Assembly (NCBI RefSeq): GCF_003056355.1
Contig: NZ_PYVW01000001.1
Coordinates: forward strand, 248,001-312,000
Direction of reading: 5' to 3'
Source: Devosia naphthalenivorans
GTDB lineage: Bacteria; Pseudomonadota; Alphaproteobacteria; Rhizobiales; Devosiaceae
DNA length: 64,000 nt
Positions within the stretch are counted from its first letter, which is position 1; every line of letters begins with the position of its first letter. This document shows, piece after piece, positions 32,191-41,462 of this stretch. The notes under the pieces are model-generated. The model did not search any database, was not told where the DNA came from, and was given only the letters and a program-made list of their open reading frames with translations. A program made the translations under genes and the position numbers.

Positions 32191-33849
32191 ATGTCCGAAA
32201 CCAAGCCGCGCTACAGGGTAAAGGCGGGCTCCGCTCCGCCGCGCGCGCTTGTCCCCGCGAACAAACGAGCAGTCGCTCGATACCTGCGACCGGATAGCTC
32301 CGGCATCCTGTCCATGCGTCGCGCCGTGACGCGCGACGCTCGCCACGATGTTTATGAAGCGGCCGAACGGGCGTCTGCCCTGGCAATCGACTTTATGCAC
32401 AACTCTGGCTGGCTGGCGGGCGCCGCCGACCAGGTCATCGCCGACACCATCGGCACCGAGCTGAAGTTGAATGCCCGGCCAAACTTCCGAGGCCTCGGAT
32501 ACACCGAGAAGCAACGAAGCGACTGGTGCGCTCTGGTTGAGACGGAATGGCGGCGCTGGTCATGGAACCGGCACGAATGCGACCTCGCCGGGAAGATGAC
32601 AATCCCTGAGATGCTCGACGCAGTGATGCGCCACTACCTGGGGTATGGTGAAGGCCTAGGCGTGCTTGACTTCCTGCCGCGCAATCAGCGTCGGCAATAT
32701 GGGCTCGAAACCGGGACGAAGGTGTCGCTCGTTGCGCCGCATCGTCTTCCGCGCGTAACGCGTGAGTTCGAAGGTCTGGAGCAGGGCATCTACCACGACA
32801 CGCGGGGCAGGGCGCTCCAATACCTGTTCAAACGCAGAGAGACTGGCATCGACATCGACGCGCCGATCCGCGCCGAGGACGTGATCCATGTCATGGATCG
32901 GGGGGATAACCCTGGCAGCCCCCGCGGCATTTCTGTGATGGCGCCGATCCTCAAGGTCATCGCGCAATCAGATCAGCTTGCTGATGCGACGCTGGCGACA
33001 GCGCTGATGCAAACCGTTTTCGCGGCCACGATTAAAAGCCCAGAAGCAAGCGAGGAGGCATTTCAGGCCATCCAGACGCTGGCCGACACTGAAGCGCCGG
33101 CTGGATGGGATGAGGCAACTATGCCGTGGGCCGAGCATGTCGGCGGCATCGCTCAAGATCTGATCGACGTCTGGGGTATGCGTATTGGCGCGCTGAAAGA
33201 AAAGGGCATCTCGATGTCCGATCCCGCTCGCATCAATCACCTGGGACCGGGTGAAAGCTTTGAGATGCATACCGCGTCGACACCGGGCAGCCAGTACATT
33301 CCGTTTTCGCAGAACTTGCAGCGCGAGATGGCGCGGCGGCTTGGGCTGACGTTCGAATCCTTCACTATGGATTTCACGAAGGCGACCTATTCGTCCGTCC
33401 GGATGGGCATCGCGTCCATCTGGCCGATCGTTACGCGCCGCCGGGAGCGTATTGCTGCGCCGTTTGCTCAAGCCATCTACGAGAAGTGGCTCGAGGAGGC
33501 GATAGCCGAGGGCCGTATCCCATTCCGGGGCGGACTGGCAGCTTTCACGGCCAACAAGCAGCGGATCGTCTGGGCAGAATGGCAGGGTCCTGCCCAGCCA
33601 AGCGCAGACGACTACAAGAGCGCGATGGCTTCTGAAAAGCGGCTGGAACTCGGCACGGCTTCATTGGCCGATGAGAGCGCACTGCTCGGTCGCGACTGGG
33701 AAGAAACAGCAGCGCAGATAGGCCGCGAAATGGCCGTGCTTACGAAAGCAGGCATCCCTCACCCGTTCGGTCGCAAGACTGGCGGCGGGGCAGGGCCGCT
33801 CGGTGCAGCTGCCGACGGCAACCGAGATCCAGCAAAGGACGATGCATGA
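32191..33849 (+). CDS. Portal protein (lambda gpB family)
   Basis: 552 residues with lambda-portal features: N-terminal SMRRAVTRDARHDVYEAAER, RNSG-like FMHNSGWLAGAAD, the central AEDVIHVMDRGDNPGSPRGI and the late GLTFESFTMDFTKATYSSVR. It forms the ring at the capsid vertex through which DNA enters. Confidence 0.9.
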   Translation: MSETKPRYRVKAGSAPPRALVPANKRAVARYLRPDSSGILSMRRAVTRDARHDVYEAAERASALAIDFMHNSGWLAGAADQVIADTIGTELKLNARPNFRGLGYTEKQRSDWCALVETEWRRWSWNRHECDLAGKMTIPEMLDAVMRHYLGYGEGLGVLDFLPRNQRRQYGLETGTKVSLVAPHRLPRVTREFEGLEQGIYHDTRGRALQYLFKRRETGIDIDAPIRAEDVIHVMDRGDNPGSPRGISVMAPILKVIAQSDQLADATLATALMQTVFAATIKSPEASEEAFQAIQTLADTEAPAGWDEATMPWAEHVGGIAQDLIDVWGMRIGALKEKGISMSDPARINHLGPGESFEMHTASTPGSQYIPFSQNLQREMARRLGLTFESFTMDFTKATYSSVRMGIASIWPIVTRRRERIAAPFAQAIYEKWLEEAIAEGRIPFRGGLAAFTANKQRIVWAEWQGPAQPSADDYKSAMASEKRLELGTASLADESALLGRDWEETAAQIGREMAVLTKAGIPHPFGRKTGGGAGPLGAAADGNRDPAKDDA

Positions 33850-34109
33850 GCGAGGAAGGGAACGATCCGCTCACCATCGATTGGTGCGCACGCGCTGTGC
33901 TCCTCCGCAAGGTGGAGGAGGCGCTACTCACCGGCGAGATGGTCACCGAGGCCCGCTTCGGTGCTGACATGACGCGGTTTGCAAACGCCTCGCTCGCTGA
34001 CGTTACCAAGGCGCTCAACGAGGCAATGCGCAATTGTCAAATCAGCCGGGGCGAGAAGCCGCGGCGAACCCGCTACGCCATGCGTGGCCGGATGACCCGA
34101 CCCTACTGA
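33846..34109 (+). CDS. gpW-like head-tail connector protein
   Basis: 87 residues. The pattern LRKVEEALLTGEMVTEARFG, then TRFANASLADVTKALNE and a C-terminal basic RRTRYAMRGR parallels lambda gpW (small alpha/beta head-completion protein). It lies after the portal gene rather than before it as in lambda. ATGA overlap with the portal gene. Confidence 0.6.
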   Translation: MSEEGNDPLTIDWCARAVLLRKVEEALLTGEMVTEARFGADMTRFANASLADVTKALNEAMRNCQISRGEKPRRTRYAMRGRMTRPY

Positions 34110-34119
34110 GGTTCAAAAC

Positions 34120-35139
34120 ATGGCTGCGACTATTGAGGACGGGAAGCTTCGGCTCTCCGGCTATGTCGGCGACTATTACTATGACGATGGCTTCACCTCG
34201 AGTGATGTCGTTCTCGCGCTGGCCCAGATCGATGACACCGAAGATCTCGATTGCCACATCAATTCGCCGGGCGGCATTGCATCTGAAGGCGCGGCAATCC
34301 ACGCGCTCCTGTCTGCTCGGCGGGGCACCACGAACATCGTTGTTGAGGGCATTGCCGCATCGGCAGCCTCGCTGATCGCGATGGCTGGCGACACGGTGAC
34401 GATGTCCGCCGGCGCCGTGATGATGATCCATGATCCATCGGGCATGACCTGGGGAACTTCGGAAGATCACACCAAGACCATCGAGGGTCTTGAGGCGCTC
34501 GCGACGGCTTATGCCCGCGTCTACGCGAACAAGTCGGGCAAGACATCCGATGAATGCCGGACGATCATGAAGGAAGAGCGGTGGTTCACGCCTCAGCAGG
34601 CCGTCGAAGCAGGCTTCGCCGACGACACGACTGAGGACAAGGCCGAGCCTGTCGCCGCCTTCGATTACCGGCTTTTCGCACACGCGCCCAAGCGGCTCAC
34701 CGCCTTGGCCAAAAAGCAAAACTGGTCACCCCCGACCAGTTCCGCGGCGCCCGCCGCCCCACGACCAACCAAGGATAAACCTATGACGGACACCAACACC
34801 GGCGGGGACAACACCGCCGATCTCGCCAAGGCAACGGCCGATACCAAGGCTCGCATCAAGGCGATCATGACCTCGGCAGAAGCCAATGGTCGTGAAGACC
34901 AAGCCGAACACTTGGCTTACGAGACCGACATGACGGCGGAAGCTGCTGTCGCCATCCTGGCCAAAGCACCAAAGCCGACGGTCGCTGCCTCGCTGCAGCC
35001 TGACCCAGCCAATGACGACGCCGCCACCCTTGAGGCCCGCCGTCTGAACGGCGAAGGCCTAAACGGCAAGCCCGCCAAGACATCAACCATGCGCGTCGAC
35101 CTCGCCGCGGACATGAAGCGCCGTCACGGCATCAAGTAA
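34120..35139 (+). CDS. Capsid maturation protease (ClpP/S49-like) with C-terminal scaffold
   Basis: 339 residues. Residues 1-185 are a ClpP-like serine protease: CHINSPGGIASEG, catalytic Ser in GIAASAASLIAMAGD, His in MMIHDPSG, and ERWFTPQQAVEAGFAD. The rest is a charged helical scaffold-type region. This is the lambda gpC arrangement: it cleaves scaffold during prohead maturation. A nested scaffold start is annotated separately. Confidence 0.9.
   Translation: MAATIEDGKLRLSGYVGDYYYDDGFTSSDVVLALAQIDDTEDLDCHINSPGGIASEGAAIHALLSARRGTTNIVVEGIAASAASLIAMAGDTVTMSAGAVMMIHDPSGMTWGTSEDHTKTIEGLEALATAYARVYANKSGKTSDECRTIMKEERWFTPQQAVEAGFADDTTEDKAEPVAAFDYRLFAHAPKRLTALAKKQNWSPPTSSAAPAAPRPTKDKPMTDTNTGGDNTADLAKATADTKARIKAIMTSAEANGREDQAEHLAYETDMTAEAAVAILAKAPKPTVAASLQPDPANDDAATLEARRLNGEGLNGKPAKTSTMRVDLAADMKRRHGIK
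34783..35139 (+). CDS. Nested scaffolding protein (Nu3-like internal start)
   Basis: ATG 34783, in frame inside the protease gene, has AAGGAT 6 bases upstream and begins MTDTNTGGDNTADLAKATAD. The 118-residue product is acidic-helical and ends in a basic stretch (KRRHGIK), as capsid scaffolds do. Lambda makes Nu3 in the same way from the end of gene C. Confidence 0.7.
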   Translation: MTDTNTGGDNTADLAKATADTKARIKAIMTSAEANGREDQAEHLAYETDMTAEAAVAILAKAPKPTVAASLQPDPANDDAATLEARRLNGEGLNGKPAKTSTMRVDLAADMKRRHGIK

Positions 35140-35151
35140 GGAAACCGCCAC

Positions 35152-35526
35152 ATGGAAACCTACAGCTACAAGGTCGACTCGGACGTCGTGAAGGACGAAG
35201 GCAAGAACCGCTTCTCGCGTGACGATGACACGCTGGCATCCGGCTCCGGCGTAGTCCAGTGCGGCACAGTGCTCGGCATGGTCACCGCTTCCGGCAAGTT
35301 CAAGCCGCTGGCGCCCGCCGCCGAAGACGGCACGCAGACTGCTGCGGCCATCATCCTCGAAACCGCCGATGCAACATCCGCCGATCAGACGGTGGTCAAC
35401 CTCAAGCGTCGGGCACAGGTCGTGCTGCAGGCCCTGGTCTGGCCGGTCGGCATCAATGCCACCCAGAAAGCCGCAGCTTTGGCTGCCCTCGAAACCCGCG
35501 GCATTGTTGCCCGCACTGGAGTTTAA
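35152..35526 (+). CDS. Head decoration protein (lambda gpD family)
   Basis: 124 residues: flexible N-terminus, then SGVVQCGTVLGMVTASGKFK and a beta-rich body ending in NATQKAAALAALETRGI, the gpD fold. Trimers cap the mature capsid surface. Ordered between protease/scaffold and major capsid as in lambda. Confidence 0.88.
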   Translation: METYSYKVDSDVVKDEGKNRFSRDDDTLASGSGVVQCGTVLGMVTASGKFKPLAPAAEDGTQTAAAIILETADATSADQTVVNLKRRAQVVLQALVWPVGINATQKAAALAALETRGIVARTGV

Positions 35527-35532
35527 CCAGCA

Positions 35533-36573
35533 ATGCCCACTCCGCTCGACTACCTGCAGGCGCCCGAGTTCGCTCCGAACCGCCTGACGGAAAGCATCAA
35601 CATCCCGCCCTATGAAACCGGGCGTCCCGCTCAGCTGGGGCTCTTTGCCGACACTCCGATCGCGACCACTTATGTGCGCCTCGGCTTCACCAATGACGAG
35701 ATCACGATCATCCCCGCGCGCGAGCGTGGCGGTGAGAACAATCTCAACATGCGTGGTGACCGTCAGGGGCTCATGATCTCGATCCCCCACTTCCCTCTGG
35801 ATGATGCGATCACACCATCCGATCTGCAGAACATTCTGGTCTGGGGCGAGGACTACGTGTTCCAGACGCTGGCGGGCGTTTACAACGAGAAGCTCGCCAA
35901 TGTGCGCTCCAAGCATGATGCGACCTGGAACCACCTCGACTGGGGTGCACTCAACGGCCTGATCATCGACGCCGAGGGCAAGCTCCTGCTCGACCTCTAC
36001 GACGAATTCGACCTGACCCAGCACACGGTCAACTTCGCGCTGGACACGACAACGACCGGCATTGCGGCCAAGAACCGCGAAGCCAAGGCGTTGCTGCGCA
36101 AAGAGCTTCGCGGCGCTCCGACGCGCGGCGCTGTCGCCCTGGCCGGTCCTGAGTTCTTCGACAAGTATGTCGGCCACCAGAACGTGCTGGACAACCTTAA
36201 GGCCTATCGCGACGCCGGTACCAATCCGGGCCGTGAAGAGGTCGAGGATGCCTTCACCTTCGCCGGCATGCGCCTCGAACGCATCGACGAAGAGTTCCAG
36301 TATCGGCAGCCGGACGGCACGTTCCTCACCCGCGAGGCAGTGGCCGACGACGAGGCAATCCTTGTGCCGCTGGGGACGCCGTACTTCAAGCGGTACAGCG
36401 CTCCGCCTGACACCATCGCCAACGCCAACCAGGCGCCAAACCCCGCCGACAAGATCTTCGTCTCAACCGACGATCTGCCGCACGGCAAGGGTCAGGAAAT
36501 CCACACCGAGTCGAATGTGCTGCCGATCTGCACCAAGCCCGGCGTGATGATCAAGCTCACCGTGGGCGCTTAA
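35533..36573 (+). CDS. Major capsid protein (lambda gpE family)
   Basis: 346 residues. LYGLFADTP-like segment (QLGLFADTPIATTYVRLGF), REAKALLRKELRG and the late PHGKGQEIHTESNVLPICTK are characteristic of lambda-type coat proteins, with the HK97 fold expected. Spacing and order with gpD support it. Confidence 0.93.
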   Translation: MPTPLDYLQAPEFAPNRLTESINIPPYETGRPAQLGLFADTPIATTYVRLGFTNDEITIIPARERGGENNLNMRGDRQGLMISIPHFPLDDAITPSDLQNILVWGEDYVFQTLAGVYNEKLANVRSKHDATWNHLDWGALNGLIIDAEGKLLLDLYDEFDLTQHTVNFALDTTTTGIAAKNREAKALLRKELRGAPTRGAVALAGPEFFDKYVGHQNVLDNLKAYRDAGTNPGREEVEDAFTFAGMRLERIDEEFQYRQPDGTFLTREAVADDEAILVPLGTPYFKRYSAPPDTIANANQAPNPADKIFVSTDDLPHGKGQEIHTESNVLPICTKPGVMIKLTVGA

Positions 36574-36585
36574 AGGGAGGTCGAT

Positions 36586-36894
36586 ATGTTTCGTCGTTTC
36601 AAGAAGAGCTTTAGCTTTAAGAACGAAGCCGGTCAGAAGGTGACCATTCCTCGCAACTGGGCCGGTGAACTGCCAGACCAGATTGCCGCCGATGCAGATG
36701 CCGCCGGTGCCACCCTCATCGACAAGGTCAAGAAGGCGGCTGAACAGCCGGCGAGCTCGCCCAAGACCATCGACGAGATGACCAAGGACGAACTGATCGC
36801 TGAGGCGGCCAAGCGCAACGTCGAGATCAAGACTTCCGACAACAAGGCCGACATCCTTGCTGCGCTGGAGGCGGCTGAACAGCCGGCGAGCTGA
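36586..36894 (+). CDS. Small head protein with SAP/HeH-like C-terminus
   Basis: 102 residues. The middle and end (TIDEMTKDELIAEAAKRNVE, KADILAALEAAE) form a HeH/SAP-like helical motif, flanked by two copies of AAEQPAS. In lambda-like phages the FI protein with a similar helical end lies here. GGGAGG precedes ATG. Confidence 0.6.
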   Translation: MFRRFKKSFSFKNEAGQKVTIPRNWAGELPDQIAADADAAGATLIDKVKKAAEQPASSPKTIDEMTKDELIAEAAKRNVEIKTSDNKADILAALEAAEQPAS

Positions 36895-37277
36895 TGCCGA
36901 TCGCGGCCAGGTACCACGACAGCCGCGACCGAGTGCTCGCGGCTGTCGATAAGGCCTTCGCCGAACCGGTCCGCTTGTCCTTCTTCAAGAAGGATCTGCC
37001 GGACCCGTTGAAACAACCGGTCGACATCGAGGCAGTGCTCCGCGTTGGCGGCGGTGACGAAACCAATCTTGCTGGCGGATATGCGCAGACGTGGCGCACG
37101 CAGCTTGCCGCCGGCAAGGCCGAATTGCACATCAACGCCGCGCGAAACCTTGGGCTCGTCATCAAGGTTGGTGACCGCGTCCAGGCGATCTCTCGGCCTG
37201 GCGAGCCCTGGTTCAAGGTCGAGCGGGTCGACGATCGTGGCGAGAACCGCCTCGTGCTGGAGCTAAGTGAGCTATGA
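36894..37277 (+). CDS. Head-tail joining protein candidate
   Basis: 127 residues, beta-rich C-terminal part (VIKVGDRVQAISRPGEPWFK, VERVDDRG) like lambda FII or ATP-grasp-like tail attachment proteins. Named from position after the coat genes; fold match uncertain. Confidence 0.55.
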   Translation: MPIAARYHDSRDRVLAAVDKAFAEPVRLSFFKKDLPDPLKQPVDIEAVLRVGGGDETNLAGGYAQTWRTQLAAGKAELHINAARNLGLVIKVGDRVQAISRPGEPWFKVERVDDRGENRLVLELSEL

Positions 37278-38089
37278 GCCTTTGCCGCATCGCCCTTCGC
37301 ATTGCCGCCGTTGAGGCGCTCAAAGGGCGCACCCTCGTCGGCGACCATGTTCTCGACAGCCCAAACGGCGCCATGGATGTTCAGGCAGATGGTAGCCTCA
37401 GAACGGAAGAAGAGCGGCCATTCATCGCGGTCTATACCGACCAAGGCAAGGCTGAAGGGCTCACTGGTCGAACGCTCATTGAGAATGGCGTGTGCGATAT
37501 CGTCTTTGAAATGGGCATTTCGGCCGCGATGACCGAGCTCGACAAGAGCACTGGTGCCACTACGCTGATCGGGATTGAGGTTCCGGCCAGCGACAGCACC
37601 AAGGAATTCTATTTAGACGTCGTGCAGCGGCAGCTTGCCGATGCACTGAACGATCCGGAAAATGCCTGGGGCGAGATCTATCGCGGGCTTCACTATCGGG
37701 TTCGCAAGACGGAGTTTGTCGGCGCCCGGAATGCCGATGACGGTCAGCGGCTCGCCGGCCATCAGCTGCGGATCACGGTCGATTTGGCTGATGATCCCGT
37801 GATGGGAGAGGAACTGGACCCCCAAGCTGCCTTCGCCCAGTTCCTCGCTGCCTTGGAGGCGACGTCAGATAGCACCTATCTCACCCAAGCAGCAACGATC
37901 CGCTCGCTGCTGACTGGCACTGACGAGCCTTGGCAATCGCTGCAGCGGCGGAATGGCATGACAGCATCCGAATTGTTGGCGCTTGGGCGCGGCCCGCTCG
38001 CCAATGACAAAGAGCGCGCCACGCCGCCCATGTCCGCTGGTACGGCTGAGTGGAACGGCGGACCAACCGTAACGGAAACTGGCTCATGA
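37274..38089 (+). CDS. Unknown head-tail region protein
   Basis: 271 residues, beginning MSLCRIALRIAAVEALKGRT. Looks like a tail-completion or terminator-type protein of contractile-tail prophages in alphaproteobacteria. No firm domain. Overlaps the baseplate V gene by ATGA. Confidence 0.55.
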   Translation: MSLCRIALRIAAVEALKGRTLVGDHVLDSPNGAMDVQADGSLRTEEERPFIAVYTDQGKAEGLTGRTLIENGVCDIVFEMGISAAMTELDKSTGATTLIGIEVPASDSTKEFYLDVVQRQLADALNDPENAWGEIYRGLHYRVRKTEFVGARNADDGQRLAGHQLRITVDLADDPVMGEELDPQAAFAQFLAALEATSDSTYLTQAATIRSLLTGTDEPWQSLQRRNGMTASELLALGRGPLANDKERATPPMSAGTAEWNGGPTVTETGS

Positions 38090-38619
38090 TCGCTGAACTG
38101 GTCGGCATGAAGGCTGATCTTGAGATGCTCAAGACGGCCTTCGGCAACTCGCTCCGCATTGGGCCCGTCGAAGTGATCGATGCAGAGAAGGGCTATCGGC
38201 TTCGGCTTGGTGGCACGGACGAAGCGCCCTTCCTCTCGCCCTTCTATCCGCATCCGGAGACCGGCAAGACCAGCGTGCCGCTCAAGAAAGGGCAGATTGT
38301 TGGGGTGATGAACCCCTCGGGTGATCCCCGACAGGGCTTGGTGTTTCGTGCGGGTTATTCCGACGCGAACCCGTCACCGAATCAGGACATGGAGGCCAAC
38401 GTCTTCGATGATGCCGGCGTGATGCTGCACATCAAGGATGGGGTGCTGCATGTCAGCGCCAACGGCCATGTGGTCGTCAACGCCCCGCTGGTATCGCTTG
38501 GCGGGGAGGGCGGCAAGCCGGTTGCCCGGGTGGGCGACATGGTCCGTGTAGACAGCGGCTCATCCGCTGGCATGTGGCCAATCGTGGAAGGATCGTCGGT
38601 CGTTTCGGCCGTCGACTGA
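38086..38619 (+). CDS. Baseplate assembly protein V (tail spike)
   Basis: 177 residues from ATG 38086. Core with VLKKGQ-like KKGQIVGVMNPSGDPRQGLV and FRAGYSD, then a beta-helical tip (VLHVSANGHVVVNAPLVSLG) as in P2 gpV. It forms the membrane-puncturing needle at the baseplate centre. Confidence 0.85.
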   Translation: MIAELVGMKADLEMLKTAFGNSLRIGPVEVIDAEKGYRLRLGGTDEAPFLSPFYPHPETGKTSVPLKKGQIVGVMNPSGDPRQGLVFRAGYSDANPSPNQDMEANVFDDAGVMLHIKDGVLHVSANGHVVVNAPLVSLGGEGGKPVARVGDMVRVDSGSSAGMWPIVEGSSVVSAVD

Positions 38620-38633
38620 ACAGGAGTACGAAC

Positions 38634-38849
38634 ATGGCGAAGAACACACTGCCGAGTGCCCAGACGGAATACCGGATCAAGCCGGGTGTCGAGTGGGTGA
38701 ATGGCAAACGCGTGGGTAGTGAAAAGACAATCTTCCTGTCAGGCGCTGAGGCTGCCTACGCGTTGGGGAACGGTCATATTGCGCCCGCTGACAAGCCGGA
38801 ACCGGTCGAGTGGTCAAAGCGGGTTGAGAAGGCCAATGGCGGGGATTGA
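38634..38849 (+). CDS. Small phage tail-region protein
   Basis: 71 residues from ATG 38634 with AGGAG 7 bases upstream (the frame is open further upstream without signal). Contains YRIKPGVEWVNGKRVGSEKT and a SGAEAAYALGNGHI segment, common in small phage proteins. Function unknown. Confidence 0.6.
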   Translation: MAKNTLPSAQTEYRIKPGVEWVNGKRVGSEKTIFLSGAEAAYALGNGHIAPADKPEPVEWSKRVEKANGGD

Positions 38850-39234
38850 TCGGCGAACTGGCAAGGTCATCGACAATCTAACTTCCGCTTACCAGGGGGT
38901 AGAGGTCACCTTGACCACTCGCCTCTCGAGTCGCGTCATGCGCCGGCAGTTTGGCGGGGGCGTTGTGGAGCTTCTTGGCCGCTCGATGGTGCCGCGCCTG
39001 TTTTCCGCGTGGCAGTTGTTGATCGCCACGGCCATTGACCTGTGGGAGCCGCGTTTCGCTACTCGCCGCGTGACCCCTACCGGCTCCGCGGAGCAGCTGC
39101 GGTTGGGGCAGGCGGGTCTGGTGATTGAAGCTGACTTCCGGCCGAGCGCCCACCTTGGCGACTTCACCGTAGAGCGGGTTGTCCGTTTCAACATCAGCTT
39201 CGGGCGCGTGGGCATTTCCGTCGCCTCAGCCTGA
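38836..39234 (+). CDS. Baseplate protein W (gp25-like)
   Basis: 132 residues from ATG 38836. IDRRTGKVIDNLTSAYQGVE and TTRLSSRVMRRQFGG are the GPW/gp25 signature. It joins the baseplate wedge. Overlaps its neighbour by 14 bases; followed by J and I as in P2. Confidence 0.87.
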   Translation: MAGIDRRTGKVIDNLTSAYQGVEVTLTTRLSSRVMRRQFGGGVVELLGRSMVPRLFSAWQLLIATAIDLWEPRFATRRVTPTGSAEQLRLGQAGLVIEADFRPSAHLGDFTVERVVRFNISFGRVGISVASA

Positions 39235-39258
39235 TCATTCGTAAATTGAGAGTAGCCG

Positions 39259-40134
39259 ATGACCCGTTTCTCAACGGACGGCCTGCCACGGCCAGTTCTC
39301 GTGCAGCCCGTCAATTTCGAACAGGCATTCCGGCGCCGGCTGGATGAGTTCGTCGACGGCATGAGTGCCGCCGGCAGCGACTATGACGTCGGGAACCTGG
39401 AAACCGATCCGGCCGTCATCGCGGCTCAAGCGGCGGGGTATGGTGATACCTACTTCGCAGCGGCTCTGAATGACGCTGCGCGCGTTGTTCTGTTGCCGTC
39501 CTTTGCCGAGGGCACCGATCTCGATCTTCAGGCCATTCGTGCTGGGCTGGGGGATGATCCGCGCCTCGATGGTGAAAGTGACGAGGCGCTACGCGAACGC
39601 ATCCGCCTCGCCTGGAAAGGCAAGAGCGCTGCCGGTCCTGATGACTACTACAAGAGCGCCGCTCGCAACTTCTCGCCACTGGTGAAGGATGTCGCGATCG
39701 CGGCCGAGACCCGCGACTTTTCTGATCGGGTGCTGATCATGTCAGTGCTGACCACTGAAAATGGTGGTGCGCTCTCGGACGAGCTGCGAGACGGATTGAC
39801 CGTTGCCTTGAACGACCCGGCATTTCGCTCGCGCAATGTCACCGTAGAGGTCGTGCCGGCAGTCATCAGCACCAGGAACGTGTCGGCACATATCTACCTG
39901 TACCCCGAAACGCCCGCCACGGTCGTTGATCAGGCGAAGCAGGCGTTGATCGATGCCATGGCCGTTGATCAGCGTCTCGGTTTCGACCTGACTCGATCCT
40001 ATGTCGAAAAACATCTGCATCGCCCAGGCGTCCAGCGTGTCGAGCTCCAGGGCTGGCAAAATGCCTACGCCGAGTTCAACGAGGCGATCCGGCTCGGTGA
40101 CATCAACCTGACCGTGTTCAGGGTGACCTCGTGA
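39259..40134 (+). CDS. Baseplate assembly protein J
   Basis: 291 residues with NLETDPAVIAAQAAGYGDTY, FAEGTDLDLQA and ESDEALRERIRLAWKGKSAA, typical of gpJ/Mu gp47-like wedge proteins. Links the baseplate to tail fibres. Confidence 0.92.
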   Translation: MTRFSTDGLPRPVLVQPVNFEQAFRRRLDEFVDGMSAAGSDYDVGNLETDPAVIAAQAAGYGDTYFAAALNDAARVVLLPSFAEGTDLDLQAIRAGLGDDPRLDGESDEALRERIRLAWKGKSAAGPDDYYKSAARNFSPLVKDVAIAAETRDFSDRVLIMSVLTTENGGALSDELRDGLTVALNDPAFRSRNVTVEVVPAVISTRNVSAHIYLYPETPATVVDQAKQALIDAMAVDQRLGFDLTRSYVEKHLHRPGVQRVELQGWQNAYAEFNEAIRLGDINLTVFRVTS

Positions 40135-40958
40135 GCTCGGCGCTTCTGCCGCCGGACTCTGGGCCCGCTACCGTTGGCTATGCCGATATGTGGGACAGCT
40201 GGAGCCTTTATGGCCCGCTGATCGGCACGATCAAGAATTACGGCATCTACGTCACCCCCGACGATTGGGTGCCGTGGTTCATCTGGGACTACGGTCTGGA
40301 AGATGTGGTCCCTTACGTCCGGGACTATCTCAAGGTTTTGACGGAAGGCCCGGCCTGGCAGCGGACTAGAGGCACACCGGCCGGCATATCCATCGGGATT
40401 GGCTGGGTTGGCAGTGCTGGCGTCGTCGCTGCGTCCGATCAGCGCCATAACTGGTGGGAGTTTCAGGTCGCGTTCGATGCGCCTGCTTCCGACATCGATC
40501 AGATCAGCCAGCTGGACGGCATTATTCGCCTGTCGAAAGCTTCGGAAGACGAACTCTTCCGCATGTTCTCGCCTGGCCATGACTTCCGCCCGGCGCGGAT
40601 GGACCTGCACCGGTTCGATGAAGGGCTGATGGATGCCTATTCCGGTATTCCGCTTTGGGAAAATGGCCCCATCGTTTCGTTCGGCTGGGCCGGATCGGAA
40701 GAGACAGCCTTCGACAACGAATTGCAGGCAGGCGCACAGGTAACGGTCTCGGGCGAGACGTGGTGGCTGGAAACGCTGCGCCTGGACGTCGATCGACTTG
40801 GGTCGGCTCCTCCATCCATCATCGAAACCGACCTTGAACTCGAGCACACGGCGGAGACTGACCTCTTCGCCAGGGACGTCTGGCCCAATGTTTGGCCAGA
40901 AAGCTGGGCCGCTGCGGCTCAGCCTCACACTGAAGCATCCTCCTGGGAGACGACATGA
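40131..40958 (+). CDS. Tail protein I-like baseplate component
   Basis: 275 residues from GTG 40131, overlapping gene J. Directly after J, as P2 gene I. Trp-rich in the N-terminal third (DDWVPWFIWDYGLEDVVPYV). Longer than P2 gpI, with a C-terminal extension. Confidence 0.7.
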   Translation: MSSALLPPDSGPATVGYADMWDSWSLYGPLIGTIKNYGIYVTPDDWVPWFIWDYGLEDVVPYVRDYLKVLTEGPAWQRTRGTPAGISIGIGWVGSAGVVAASDQRHNWWEFQVAFDAPASDIDQISQLDGIIRLSKASEDELFRMFSPGHDFRPARMDLHRFDEGLMDAYSGIPLWENGPIVSFGWAGSEETAFDNELQAGAQVTVSGETWWLETLRLDVDRLGSAPPSIIETDLELEHTAETDLFARDVWPNVWPESWAAAAQPHTEASSWETT

Positions 40959-41461
40959 GCAACAAGGTGCTTACAACGCGCGGCCGTGAAGTCATGGCGG
41001 AAGTTCTCAGCGCGCTTCCCTTTGTCGCTGCCCTCTCCGCAGGGGACAGTGCCTGGGACGTCCAATGGAGCGAGACCAATCCTCCGGCGCCCGACCTGGG
41101 TGCCACGGGCGTGCTCAGCCTGATCGGGTATGTGCGGCCTACCATCGTGGATTTCGTCGAGCCGGACCCGGAGGGCGCCATCGTTACGGAGGAGGGCGGG
41201 GCATACGCGATCGCTACTGGTCGCACTCGCTATCTGCGCATCCGCGTTTCGGTGCCTGCCGGTGCCTTCCCGGACGTCTATGTCCGTGAGATCGGCATCT
41301 TCACAAATCCGGAATTCTCTGACGGTCTGCCCGCCGGAAAGACCGTTCTTGAGCCTGGCGATGTCGTTGCGCCCGGGGACTTGATGCACATCCTCTGGTC
41401 GCCGCCGCAGTTCCTCAATGCCGGTACGGCCTATTCCCGCAATTTCATCCTGAAAGTCTGA
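40955..41461 (+). CDS. Tail fibre-associated protein
   Basis: 168 residues: KVLTTRGREVMAEVLSALPF then a beta-rich body with YVREIGIFTNPEF, resembling the N-terminal part of phage tail-fibre proteins that attach to the baseplate. Overlaps gene I by 4 bases. Confidence 0.6.
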   Translation: MSNKVLTTRGREVMAEVLSALPFVAALSAGDSAWDVQWSETNPPAPDLGATGVLSLIGYVRPTIVDFVEPDPEGAIVTEEGGAYAIATGRTRYLRIRVSVPAGAFPDVYVREIGIFTNPEFSDGLPAGKTVLEPGDVVAPGDLMHILWSPPQFLNAGTAYSRNFILKV

Positions 41462-41462
41462 G

